DNA of 64,000 nt, taken from NCBI GenBank assembly GCA_944474755.1, contig OX104119.1:44975927-45039926 (forward strand), in the 5' to 3' direction. Within the stretch, counting starts at the first letter, position 1. The number at the start of each line of letters is the position of its first letter. Below the pieces are notes generated by a model. The model saw nothing but the letters and a program-made list of their open reading frames with translations. It did no database searches and had not been told where the DNA came from. The position numbers and the translations under genes were made by a program. This document shows positions 50,660-60,679 of the stretch, one piece after another. Origin of the DNA: Limnoperna fortunei (lineage: Eukaryota; Mollusca; Bivalvia; Mytilida; Modiolidae).

Positions 50660-50875
50660 ATGTAGATATGCCATATATATACTAGAAATATATTATATTG
50701 AATATAACAGTGCTATTTGAATTTCAATTTGTTATTTATATATATAAATATGCCATATATATACTAGAAATACATTATATTATATATTAGTTATATATCA
50801 GTTATATATTAGTTACAGATATATATTTAACAGTATTGGCACAGCTGTGCAGTTCAAACCCCCCCATTCTGTGGC
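50660..50875. repeat. AT-rich short repeats
   Basis: GCCATATATATACTAGAAATA occurs twice (near 50671 and 50751, written short here). TTATATATTAGTTATATATC variants follow. Confidence 0.6.
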
Positions 50876-50927
50876 GGTTGCCTGAAACGACACAGACTTG
50901 AACTTGAATCTTATCTTATATTTCAAA

Positions 50928-50984
50928 TATATATATTTATTTATTTATCTATTTATTTATCTATTTATTTATTTATATATATAT
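50928..50984. repeat. ATTT/ATCT tetranucleotide microsatellite
   Basis: TTTATTTATCTATTTATTTA-type run flanked by TATATA on both sides. Confidence 0.9.
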
Positions 50985-51084
50985 TATTGTACTTGTATAA
51001 TAAAGCTGTGGCCAAATACTGCCAATCTAGATCTTTGTTTTTATTCAGCATTCTCTGAGATAAAATGGGTAGTAATTTAGCATT

Positions 51085-51300
51085 TGATCACCGGCATGTG
51101 AACACCTCGAGTTCGAATCTGATTCGATCAAGTTGTGTTCGACTCGAACGTTAATTGACAAGGATTGTCAATATTTCTTTCGAAAGTTGGGGTTTTCTAG
51201 ATAGTATTCTAGATAGATTCATCCTCAATAAAAACCGGACGCTATTATAGGTTTACAAATAGGGAAAGTAGCTCACTCTATTCAAACAAACCAAACAATC
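51085..51300 (+). mobile_element. SINE, mostly complete body with a B-box
   Basis: CTCGAGTTCGAATCTGATTC near 51107 is a good B-box-like sequence. It is followed by GACAAGGATTGTCAATA, GAAAGTTGGGGTTTTCT, CAATAAAAACCGGACGC and a CAAACAAACCAAACAA tail ending near 51298. The A-box side is degraded. It is the same family as 28527-28782, in the opposite orientation. Confidence 0.75.
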
Positions 51301-51374
51301 TCAATGAGTATTTACCATTGTGTTGTTTTTTTCTATATTTACCTTGGCATTTTTGTAACATCCTGATGAACATA

Positions 51375-52440
51375 TAGTTGTTATAATTGGGTTACTGCCG
51401 GTAAGGATAAGACATGTAGTATAATTGTTACAATTGGGTTACAGTCGATACGGATAAGACATCTGATATTATTGTTACAATTGGGTTACTGCGGTAGGGA
51501 TAAGGCATATGGTATAATTGTTATAATTGTGTCACTGCCGGTACAGATATGACTTGTGGTATAATTGCTATAATTGGGTTACTGCCGGTACGGATAAGAC
51601 ATGCGGTATAATTGTTACAATTGGGTTACTGACGGTACGGATAAGACATGTGGTATAATTGTTATAATTGGGTTACTGTCGGTACGGAAAAGACATGCGG
51701 TATAATTGTTACAATTGGGTTACTGCCGGTACGGATAAGACATGTGGTATAATTGTTATAATTGGGTTACTGCTGGTACGGATAAGACATGCGGTATAAT
51801 TGTTACAATTGGGTTACTGCCGGTACCGATAAGACATGCGGTATAATTGTTATAATTTGATTAATGCCGGTATGAATAAGACATGTGGTATAATTGCGTT
51901 ACTGCCAGTACGGATAAGACATGTGATATAATTGTTACAATTGGGTAAATGCAGGTACGGATATGACATGCGGTATAATTGTTACAATTGGGTTACTGCC
52001 GCTACGAATAAGACATATGGTATAATTGTTACAATTGGGTAAATGCAGGTACGGATATGACATGCGGTATAATTGTTACAATTGGGTTACTGCCGGTACG
52101 TATAAAACATGTGGTTTAAATGTTATAATTGTGTCATTGCCGGTACGGATAAGACATGTGGCATAATTGTTACAATTGGGTTACTGCCGGTAGGGATAAG
52201 ACATGCGGTATAATTGTTATAATTTGGTTACTGCCGGTACGGATAAGACATGCGGTATAATTGTTACAATTGGGCTACTGACGGTTTGGATAAGACGTAT
52301 GGTATAACTGTTTTAATTGGGTTACTGCCAGCACGGATAAGACATGTGGTATTGTTACAATTGGGTTACTGCCGGTAGGGATAAGACATGTGGCAAAATT
52401 GTTATAATTGGGTTAATGCCGGTACAAATAAGACATTTAA
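51375..52440 (+). repeat. Minisatellite, unit about 47 bp, about 22 copies
   Basis: The unit is ATAATTGTTACAATTGGG, then TTACTGCCGGTACGGATAAG, then ACATGCGGT. TTACAATTG and TTATAATTG variants, and GTGGT and GCGGT variants, tend to alternate for part of the array, which suggests a dimeric higher-order unit of about 94 bp. A few units have deletions (near 51890 and 52350). Confidence 0.95.
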
Positions 52441-52487
52441 TTTTACTTACTACTGAAATAATTAGTTAGCTACTAGTAAATTAAACT

Positions 52488-53995
52488 AACTTAGCCAGAG
52501 ATTCACGGCTAGTATCACAGGACAACTGTTTTTGCTCTAGTCACAGAATTTAATGGGATTGTTTGTTAGCCAGGGATTCTCGGCTAGTATCATAAGACAA
52601 CTCTTATTGCTCTAGTCACAGAATTTAATGGGATTGTTAGTTAGCCAGAGATTCACGGCTAGTATCAATAGACAACTGTTATTGCCCTAGTCACAGAATT
52701 TAATGGGATTGTTAGTTAGACAGGGATTTGCGGCTAGTATCATAAGACAACTGTTATTGCTCTAGACACAGAATTTTATGGTATTGTTAGTTAGCCAGGG
52801 ATTCGCCGCTAGTATCATAAGACAACTATTATTGCTCTTGTCACAGAATTTAATGGGATTGCTATTTTGCCAGGGATTCGCGGCTAGTATCATAAGACAA
52901 CTGTTATTGTTCTAGTCACAGAATTTAATGGGATTGTTAGTTAGCCAGGATTCGCGGCTAGTATCATAAGACAACTGTTATTGATCTATTCACAGAATTG
53001 TGTGGGATTGCTAGTTAGCAAAGTATTCGCGGCTAATATCATAAGACAACTGTTATTGCTCATGTCACAGAATTTAATGGGATTGTTAGTTAGCCAGGAA
53101 TTCGCGGCTAGTATCATAAGACAACTGTTATTGATCTAGTCACAGAATTGTATGGGATTGTTAGTTAGCCAGGGATTCGCGGCTAGTATCATAAGACAAC
53201 TGTTATTGCTTATGTCACAGAATTTAATGGGATTGTTAGTTAGCCAGGGATTCGCGGCTAGTATTATAAGACAACTGGTATTGCTCTAGTCACAGAATTT
53301 AATGGCATTGCTAGTTAGCCAAGGATTCGCGGCTAGTATCATAAGACAACTTTTATTGCTCTAGTCACAGAATTGTATGGTATTGTTAATGTTAGCCATG
53401 GATTCAAGGCTAGTATCAAAAGACAACTGTTATTGCGCATGTCACAGAATTTAATGGGATTGTTAGTTAGCCAGGGATTCGCGGCTAGTATCATAAGACA
53501 ACTGTTATTGCTCTGGTCACAGAACTTAATGGGATTATTAGTTAGCCAGGGATTCGCGGCTAGTATCATAAGACAACTGTTATTGCTCTAGTCACAGAAA
53601 TTAATGGGATTGTTAGTTAGACAGGGATTCGTGGCTAGTATCATAAGACAACTATTATTGCTCTTGTCACAGAATTTAATGGGATTGTTAGTTAGACAGG
53701 GATTCGCGGCTAGTATCATAAGACAACTTTTATTGCTCTAGTCACAGAATTGTATGGTTTTGTTATTGTTAGAAATGGCTTCAAGGCTAGTATCATAAGA
53801 CAACTGTTATTGCGCATGTCACAGAAATTTAATGGGATTGTTATTTAGCCAGGGATTCGCGGCTAATATCATAAGACAACTGTTATTGCTCATGTCACAG
53901 AATTTAATGGGAGTGTTATTTAGCCAGGGATTCGCGGCTAGTATCATAAGACAACTGTTATTGCTCTAGTCACAGAATTTTATGGCATTGTTAAT
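52488..53995 (+). repeat. Minisatellite, unit 75 bp, about 20 copies
   Basis: The unit is TTAGTTAGCCAGGGATTCGC, GGCTAGTATCATAAGACAAC, TGTTATTGCTCTAGTCACAG, AATTTAATGGGATTG. At 75 bp it is a multiple of three, but the CTCTAG step puts a stop in one frame of most units. The 72-76-codon open frames here come only from units that lost that stop. It lies about 50 bp after the 47-bp array. Confidence 0.95.
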
Positions 53996-54530
53996 ATTAA
54001 TTTTGGGAGCATTATTATAGACATATTAATTTTATCTTATATATTCATACTGTATATATTCTTATTATTTTTTGCCTTCCTTGGAAATAGATTAATAATA
54101 TATTGTACTGGGCTTTTTCTGTCTTTCTGTTATATCCAAATCAAACTATAAAGTTTTGATTTTGGTATATATGTGTTTTGTACACAAGGGGCGTGGACAA
54201 AGTAGAGGATGGTCAGTTCCTCAAATTGACAAATATGACTTGGTGTTAGCAGAAAAACATATGGGTTACAGTTTAACAGTTTGTGCAATTAGTTAATTTA
54301 AGTAGCATCCAATTTATAGAAATATGTCTAGTAATAATTGATATTTATGGGGTATAGCAAATTTACAACAGAGCTTTATTAAACTCCATGTCGGAATTCT
54401 TTGTAACAAAACTATGATTAACATTGGTTAAAGTTTGAAAAGACTTTCTTTGGTTTCTTTGATTTGTAAGTATGTGTAATATATAATACGCCAATTACTT
54501 TGAAATATACACGCGAGCAAAATTATGATA
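53996..54530. other. Unassigned AT-rich sequence
   Basis: No gene, RNA or repeat is recognised. Confidence 0.4.
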
Positions 54531-54539
54531 TAATTGAAT

Positions 54540-55330
54540 GTGTTGAAAAGATGTTTTACAATTCGAGGTGAAAATTTAAGCTGCGGAGACTTTAATGCTA
54601 GGACTGGCTCTGAAAATGACTCAAGTTATACTGAATGATAATACGAGATTTACTACTAGTTGTCATGATTATCACATTGATAAAAACATAATGCTAGGAC
54701 AGAAACAATTGACCAGAGGGGAAACGATTGGTTTATATATTTCTGTATAAGTAAAACTATAAGAATATTAAATTGAAGAGCCCATTGGGATACATTGGAA
54801 ATATACTTAATATACCCCAATTGGGCATGTGTGGTTGCTGTGTTTGAGCGTTCAAAATGCAGTTGACAAGTAATTTAACAAATCTGAGTCTGAGGTTATA
54901 CTATTTCCTGCAGAAGAATAATATTATTCATGATCCCCAAATTGGTTTTACTATAAAAGCCATAACGTTTGAAACCATGCAAAAACTTTAAATAGGCTCA
55001 GGCTTGGCACCACCCTTCTACCGGGTCAAATGGGGCAACACATCAAAAATATATTCCCGCTCTGCAGTGTATGCAATACCAAAGAAGACATTGAACATGC
55101 CATTCTGCACTGTGTAGTCCATAACAACGCAAGAATAAAACTTAAAGCAGCGCTTACTAAATTTAACATCAATACCATCGATATCAATCTTGTTAGACCC
55201 TCCTAAAGAATTTAAAACCAAATATATCAGAACTCCTCGATTTTATTACGGAAATTGACTATCACAAATGTATATAACTGTCTCTTTATCGTTTCTTGTA
55301 TACAACACTTACCTAGGTGTTTTCTGCGAC
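54540..55330 (+). pseudogene. LINE relic with endonuclease and C-terminal parts, reverse transcriptase missing
   Basis: CGDFNARTGSENDSSYTE near 54580-54630 is the central motif of APE-type LINE endonucleases. Frame-shifted remnants up to about 54850 (for example KLRILN, GNIL) continue that domain. At about 54990-55110 the reading jumps to RLRLGTTLLPGQMGQH, then CSVCNTKEDIEHAILHC, the C-terminal cysteine/histidine motif of the same kind of element. The whole reverse transcriptase is absent between them, so an internal deletion is inferred. A related motif ends the LINE at 46.0-49.1 kb, but the two copies belong to different families. Confidence 0.8.
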
Positions 55331-55339
55331 GGTCGCGCC

Positions 55340-56215
55340 CTACAACCATCTAATAAATAAAAGTAAAATCCTCCGAAAAGTAAGCCAAAAGCTTCGTCTT
55401 AAGTGGCCAAGAGGGACATAGAAAATTCCAAAATTACCAATCCCTATAACTTATCAACAAACCAACTCCTCAGTAATGTAAGCCAAGAGCATCGTCTCGG
55501 GCACCTCATGAGGAACACGCCTAATAACGGCAATAATAATAATGAAAAAGTTAAAATTACACCCAAGTAGGATATGCCAAGAGCATCGTCTCGGGCAGGT
55601 GCCTTCTTCCGACTAAAAATGAAAGTCGAATCCTCGGTAGAGTAAGCCAAGAGCTTCGTCTCGGGCAGGTGTCTATTTCCGACTGCAAATTAAAGTTAAA
55701 TCCTCGGTAGAGCATGCCAAGAGCTTCGTCTCGGGCGACAACTGAAGGGGACATAGGAAATTCATAAATACCCAATCCCTATAACATGTAACAAACCTTC
55801 TCCTCAGTAAGGTAAGCCAAGAGCCCTTCTAGGGCACCATATGAGGAACACGCGTAATAACGGAATAATTATAATGAAAAAGTTAAAAATACACCTTAGA
55901 AGGTATGCCAATAGCATCGTCTCGGGCAGCTACTGCGGGACATAGGAAATTCATAAATACCCAATCCCTATAACATGTAACAAACCTTCTCAGTAAGGTA
56001 AGCCAAGAGCTCGTCTCGGGCACCTAAAGAGGAACACGCGTAATAACGCCAATAATAATAATAATGAAAAAGTTAATAATACACCTAAGTTCGGTATGCC
56101 AAGAGCATCGTCTCGGGCAGATGCCTACTTCCGACTACAAATTAAAGCTACTGCGGTAAGCCAAGAGCACGTCTCGGCACCTTATGAGGAACGCGCGCAA
56201 TAACGGCAATAATAA
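55340..56215 (+). repeat. Tandem array with GCCAAGAGCATCGTCTCGGG core following the LINE tail
   Basis: About ten copies of GCCAAGAGC followed by ATCGTCTCGGGC occur at roughly 55383, 55481, 55577, 55644, 55715, 55816, 55904, 56001, 56098 and 56160. Two alternating contexts are present. One has CACCTCATGAGGAACACGC and TAATAACGGCAATAATAATA, the other TTCCGACTACAAATTAAAG or GGGACATAGGAAATTCATAA. The array starts where the LINE 3' part ends, so it may derive from that element's 3' untranslated region. Confidence 0.85.
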
Positions 56216-56401
56216 ATATTTTTAAAAAAAATTATTAAAACGAAGTAGAATATGCTTATCTTATAATTTACAAAAAAAAACAAACAAAAAAATTGGTACA
56301 TAAACAAACCAAGTGAAAACTAACAACAAATATAATACAAATTCACATTGAAATGTATATAACTGAGTTATTTTATTCTTCAAAGTAATCATGTAAGGCT
56401 A

Positions 56402-56406
<5 letters not shown>

Positions 56407-56445
<39 letters not shown>

Positions 56446-56640
56446 TGTCTAATGAATTAACCAAACAATGTCGTTGTAATTTCCACTCTGAAAATCATCT
56501 GTACACACAGATTTGATTTTTGAGCCGTCCCACCTCGGGAATCGAACTCGTGTCAGTTTATAACATCTATGGCTACTGCGCCTAGCATGTAAAGACAGAG
56601 GTGTAACCTCTAGACTAGATACGTCTGTATATCCGTTATC
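56407..56640 (-). mobile_element. tRNA-derived SINE with a TA microsatellite tail
   Basis: On the minus strand TAGTCTAGAGGTTACACC is an A-box-like head near 56620 and GAGTTCGATTCCCGAGG a B-box near 56540. A body of about 90 bases follows, and then a perfect TA run (56407-56444 on the plus strand) as tail. The A-to-B-box distance is longer than in a true tRNA, so this is a SINE or tRNA-like relic and not a tRNA gene. Confidence 0.65.
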
Positions 56641-56696
56641 TAAAGTCTAAAGGAAGCATCTCCCAATAAAGAATATCTTGAGCATTTAGAGATAAA

Positions 56697-56745
56697 CGCC
56701 ACTGATGAGTCTTGAATAGAACGAAACCACGCGTGTCTGTCATGT
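56697..56745 (+). ncRNA. Second hammerhead-ribozyme-like motif, decayed
   Basis: CTGATGA (56702-56708), stem II GTC, loop TTGAATA, then GAAC instead of GAC, GAAAC, and CACGCGTGTC. An extra A in stem II and extra bases before stem III break the fold. The upstream strand CGCCA is well placed to pair with a TGGCG, but here the downstream strand is TGTCA. The preceding sequence CCCAATAAAGAATATC matches the repeat at 31.6 kb. Confidence 0.55.
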
Positions 56746-56834
56746 TTATTAATATAATTATTTTATAGTAGAAACATCTCTATATTTGTATCGTTGCATA
56801 CTTCTCTAGACTTATATATATGTGTAAATTTTTT

Positions 56835-56930
56835 TTTCTTCGTCTCTCAGATGAGACTTAAAACTGGTGCCTCGTGTACAGTATTCCATCAGCTGGCACG
56901 TTAAAGATCCCAGTATTCGATGAATACCAT
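56835..56930 (+). mobile_element. Fragment resembling a conserved SINE central core
   Basis: CAGATGAGACTTAAAACTGG, TGCCTCGTGTACAGTATTCC and GGCACGTTAAAGATCCCAG have the order of a core shared by several invertebrate SINEs (GATGAGAC...GCACGTTAAAGAACCC). Assignment is from memory of the family, so confidence is modest. Confidence 0.45.
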
Positions 56931-57282
56931 ATCTGTTGTTGTAAAGATGACAATATTACTTGTTTACGAAACAAATATTTACCTCCATACTATAGATGTA
57001 CATTGTACTCAAAATATTACGAAACTAGAAGGTTTGTTGTCGTACTGTAATGTCGAAGTTTATAAACGATTGTCATTTTTCATTAGAATATTTGCTTCTC
57101 TTCTCTAAATAGGGTTGTTATTTGTGATTTTTTTGTCTTTGATACTGTTATACTCATATTGCTTTCATTAATTCACCACGTGTTCATTCTGTATACGTTT
57201 ATTGTACCAATGTTATGTTAAATGACCTCATGTAACACATGTATATGTATCTGAGTGTTTACTTAATAAAACAGTTTACATG

Positions 57283-57430
57283 GATAAGAGTAGGCGCACG
57301 CGCCGCTGCCATGGCACGTCCCGTACTTGCTGCTGGCGTCTTGGTTCTCTAGCTGGCGGCGGCTTGATAAATCTACTTCCACTAAGACTTTTTGGTTGCC
57401 GCTTCTATGACTCCTTACGTGCAGGCCTCG
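57283..57430. other. GC-rich patch of unknown origin
   Basis: GTAGGCGCACGCGCCGCTGC, then TTGCTGCTGGCGTC and CTGGCGGCGGCTTG, stands out strongly from the AT-rich surroundings. The plus frame 57280-57564 is open for 94 codons but runs into low-complexity sequence and has no recognised domain. Confidence 0.4.
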
Positions 57431-57439
57431 GTTTAAAAA

Positions 57440-57660
57440 TAACTTTTGTAATTTATTATTTATTTTTCTTTCTTTTTAATTATTTTTCTTTCTTTTTTAT
57501 TATTTATTTTTCATTAATTTCAATTATTTATTTATTTGCTATATATTATCATTTCACTTTTTAGTATTTATGGCCTCTAATTTAAAAAAAAATTTCCCTA
57601 AATCTCAAAAAAAAAAATAATACAAATAAATATAAAATTTTTTTAAATAAAATCCATTCG
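57440..57660. repeat. T-rich then A-rich low-complexity tract
   Basis: TTTTTCTTTCTTTTTAATTA-type repeats followed by AAAAAAATTTCCCTAAATC and A runs. Confidence 0.7.
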
Positions 57661-57915
57661 GCAATAAGTCCATGCGAGACCGTTTTACGGCAGTCCAGGA
57701 CGTTAAAAACCCCATAAGTAAGTCATATGTTTGTCATAAATTGACCTATAAATAAATATTGTAACTCAAAATATGAATGATTGTATGTTTGCTTTGTTGG
57801 CTTTCATAAAGCGTTGACAGTTTCATGATATCGTGATCAAATTATTAAATATTTTAGTTGTGTGTAATTATTATTTTAAAAAAATATTTAATCCTTTATG
57901 TACAAAAGTTCGTAC

Positions 57916-59213
57916 GTGCCACGGAAAAAAATAATTTATAACTTGTGAGCACGAGTTACAGACTTGAGCGCACGAGTTTCAAATCTTGTGCGCACGAGTT
58001 ACTAAATTGCGCGTATGAGTTACTAACTTGAGCGCAAGAGTTTCAAATCTTGTCCGCACGAGTTTCAAATCTTGAGCGCACGAGTTTCAGATCTTGTGCG
58101 CCCGAGGTACTAACTTGAGCGCACGAGTTACTAACTTGTGCTCACGAGTTACTAACTTGTGCGCACGAGTTACTAATTTGAGCGCACGAGTTTCAAATCT
58201 TGAGCGCACAAGTTTCAGATCTTGTGCGCACGAGTTACTAACTTGAGCGCACGATTTTTAAATCGCTATGATTCCGTAAAAGGTCATGTGAGCTTATTCC
58301 ATCAGTATGCGTCCGTCGTAGTCCGTTAATAATTTCAAAAATATTCTACTCTGAAACCACTAAAACAGTTTGACTGAAACTTGGCAGGAATGATATATGA
58401 CATGTTGGCAACAAACTTTCTTCATTTTGAATCGATCGAATGAAAACATGGCCGCTGTTACTAAAATAGAACATATGGTAAAGTCACCTAAAATGGCTTA
58501 TAAGTTAGAAACTATAACCGATAGTGAAAATCTGATGTATCCTAGGCTCTCCAAAATCAAAAGTTCTTCATAAGTCTCCATTGGGGCGAAGTTGCCAGAT
58601 GAGTTCTTTAAAGGTATACATTTTTGTTTTTCATATTTTTGTCCTATATAAGGAAAATTAGTGAAGATAGAGAAAATATGTTGCTTTCTTAAACCTTCAG
58701 CTCATTAAGCTATTCAAAAGTCTCTATTGGGTCAAAGTTGTCAGATGACTCCTTATAGGGTTTATGGCCCTTTAAAGGTCAAAAATCACGCTTTTTGCCC
58801 TATTAAATGAAAACTTTGCAGATATAGAAAAGCTGTTGCTCAGCTCAATTTTCAGATCATTTAGCTATACCAATGACTACATTGGGTCAAAGTCGTCATA
58901 CGACCCCTTTTATGGGTATGCCACTTAAAAGCTCAAAAATCTGGTTATTGAGATAATAAATTCGTGCGCACAATTTAGTAACTCGTGCGCTCAAGATTTG
59001 AAACTCGTGCGCTCAAGTTAGTAACTCGTGCGCACAAGATTTGAAACTCGTGCGCACAAGATTTGAAACCTGTGCACTCAAGTTAGTAACTCGTGCGCTC
59101 AAGTTAGTAATTCGTGCGTACATGTTAGTAACTCGTGCGCACAAGTTTTGAAACTCGTGCGCTCAAGTTTGTAACTCGTGCGCACAAGTTATAAATTATT
59201 TTTTCCGTGGCAC
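57916..59213. mobile_element. Foldback-type element with inverted arms made of 21-22-bp tandem units
   Basis: The left end GTGCCACGGAAAAAAATAAT (57916) and right end TTATTTTTTCCGTGGCAC (to 59213) are inverted repeats. Each is flanked by GTAC (57912-57915 and 59214-59217), a likely 4-bp target duplication. Inside the ends, ATTTATAACTTGTG leads into about 15 units on the left (to about 58260). The units are CGCACGAGTTACTAACTTGAG and CGCACGAGTTTCAAATCTTGT. About 11 inverse units (GTAACTCGTGCGCACAAG) lie on the right (from about 58955). The centre (58260-58955) has no ORF but shows about three diverged internal repeats around CATTGGGTCAAAGTTGTCAG. Long inverted repeats composed of short direct repeats are the hallmark of foldback elements. 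No transposase is encoded, so it would be non-autonomous. Confidence 0.82.
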
Positions 59214-59217
59214 GTAC

Positions 59218-59965
59218 CGGCTTCCATACCTTCTCTTGTACCGGTTGTAGCTTTTATTTTCTCGACCTTATCGGTGCCTTCACAGGTACCGGTTGTGATC
59301 TATCACAGCTTTTACTTTCTCGCCCTTATATGTGCCTTCTCTGGTACCTGTTGTAGCTTTTATTTTCTGACCCTCATCGGTGCCTTCTCTGGAACCGGTT
59401 GTAGCTTTTATTTTATCGTCCTCATCGGTGTCTTCTCTGGTACCGGTTGCGATCTATAACACCTTTTATTTTCTCGCCCTCATCGGTGCCTTCTCTGGTA
59501 CCGGTTGTAGCTTTTATTTTCTCGTCCTTATCGGTGCCTTCTCAGGTACCGGTTGTGATCTATCATAGCTTTTACTTTCTCGCCCTCATCGGTTACTTCT
59601 CTGGTACCGGCTGTAGCTGTTATTTTCTCGCTCTCATCGGTGCCTTCTCTGGTACCGGTTGTAGCTTTTATTTTCTCGTCCTCGTCGGTGCCTTCTCTGG
59701 TACCGATTGTAGCTTTTATTTTCTCGTCCTTATAGTTGATTTCTCTGGCACCGTTTGCGATCTATAAAACCTTTTATTTTCTCGTACTCATCGGTGCCTT
59801 CTCTGGTACCGGTTGTAGCTTTTATTTTCTCTTCCTCATCGGTGACTTCGCTGGTATTGGTTGTGATCTATCACAACTTTTTCTTTCTCGCCCTCATCGG
59901 TTACTTCTCTGGTGCGGGTTGCTATTTCTGTCTCAATTTTCCCCAAATCTTTTTCTAGAGCAGCA
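59218..59965 (-). pseudogene. TRIM-like coiled-coil fragment expanded into a 48-bp minisatellite
   Basis: Minus-strand reading near 59850-59960 gives ALEKDLGKIETEIATRTREV, then TDEGEKEKVVIDH. This lines up with LEKGLGKIEKDVSTAIREVTDEGEKIKAMIDQH of the TRIM-like protein at 41-42 kb (quoted in parts). Downstream the same segment repeats as a 48-bp unit that would encode EKIKATTGTREGTDEG. About 13 units occur, some lengthened to about 58 bp by GATCTATCACAG-type insertions that shift the frame. The unit on the plus strand is CCCTCATCGGTGCCTTCTCT, GGTACCGGTTGTAGCTTTTA, TTTTCTCG. No B-box is visible upstream of 59965. A coding segment evidently became a minisatellite. The plus-strand frames of 62-115 codons are antisense by-products. 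Confidence 0.82.
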
Positions 59966-60089
59966 GGAAATAGAAACATCAGCAGTTAACATAGGACAAA
60001 GATTCGTCAAAACGGGAAATATGTATATAAAACAAAGAAAACATCTGTATAACACCATAAAGCAAGATTATCTGTGCGTTTGAATTGGA

Positions 60090-60230
60090 TTTGATGCCAC
60101 TTTCACCAATTATTCAGCTATTGCCATGAACCCAGTTTTTATTTGGGAGGTAGACAAGGTACCTAGCGAAAACAACTGACTATCGACAGGAACATTTGGA
60201 ATACCTGTCAATTAAGGTGAGAAACGAGCA
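60090..60230 (-). mobile_element. SINE body fragment
   Basis: CCACTTTCACCAATTATTCA, GCCATGAACCCAGTTTTTAT and TTGGGAGGTAGACAAGGTAC match the body order of the SINE at 28527-28782, more diverged and without the head. Confidence 0.6.
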
Positions 60231-60298
60231 CAAATTGTTCTTAACAAAGCTGGAATACACATGCTCAGTATTACAAGGCACTTGATGAATGTTAGATA

Positions 60299-60679
60299 TG
60301 TTGTGATGTCATTTTAAGTAATTTTTGTAATAATATCAAAATGAAAAATAGTCATCAATCTTGCCTTGAGAGAATCAAAAACGCAATAAAAGAAAATTAA
60401 CTTTAATGATAAAATATAAGGATGGATAGTCATTGTTCGAAAAAAACAAATTAATAGCAATTATAAGCAATCATTCAGTTATGATGAGTAATCAACATGC
60501 AAAACTTCAAAAGCATTTCCAACTGTAATATTTATCGATGTGTTGAGTTTTGATGTAGGTCATCAGACAAATGAAACTTCAAACAACATTCTGGGAAAAG
60601 TACAAGCACCAAATCAAGTTAAAAGAATTGTCTTGAAACTGGAACAAACTTCTCCGGATATTTTTTATGACACATTTAG
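60299..60679 (+). repeat. Direct repeat, first copy (possible start of 5' LTR)
   Basis: Begins with TG and is nearly identical to 61822-62203, including the blocks TCAATCTTGCCTTGAGAG and AGTACAAGCACCAAATCAAG. Confidence 0.9.

Noticed and set aside
53339..53591. 72-76-codon frames in the 75-bp minisatellite as a repeat protein
   Set aside because: Most units contain an in-frame stop (CTCTAG). Only a few mutated units are open.
56500..56640. Functional tRNA gene on the minus strand
   Set aside because: A- and B-boxes are too far apart, and no acceptor stem pairs. The TA tail fits a SINE.
57280..57564. 94-codon frame starting in the GC-rich patch
   Set aside because: The second half is low-complexity T-rich sequence, and there is no domain or splice context.
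59178..60083. Overlapping plus-strand frames of 62-115 codons with a repeated FSGTGCSFYFLALIG-like pattern, resembling a membrane protein
   Set aside because: They are antisense to the TRIM-derived minisatellite, whose minus strand matches a real protein family. The plus frames shift from unit to unit.
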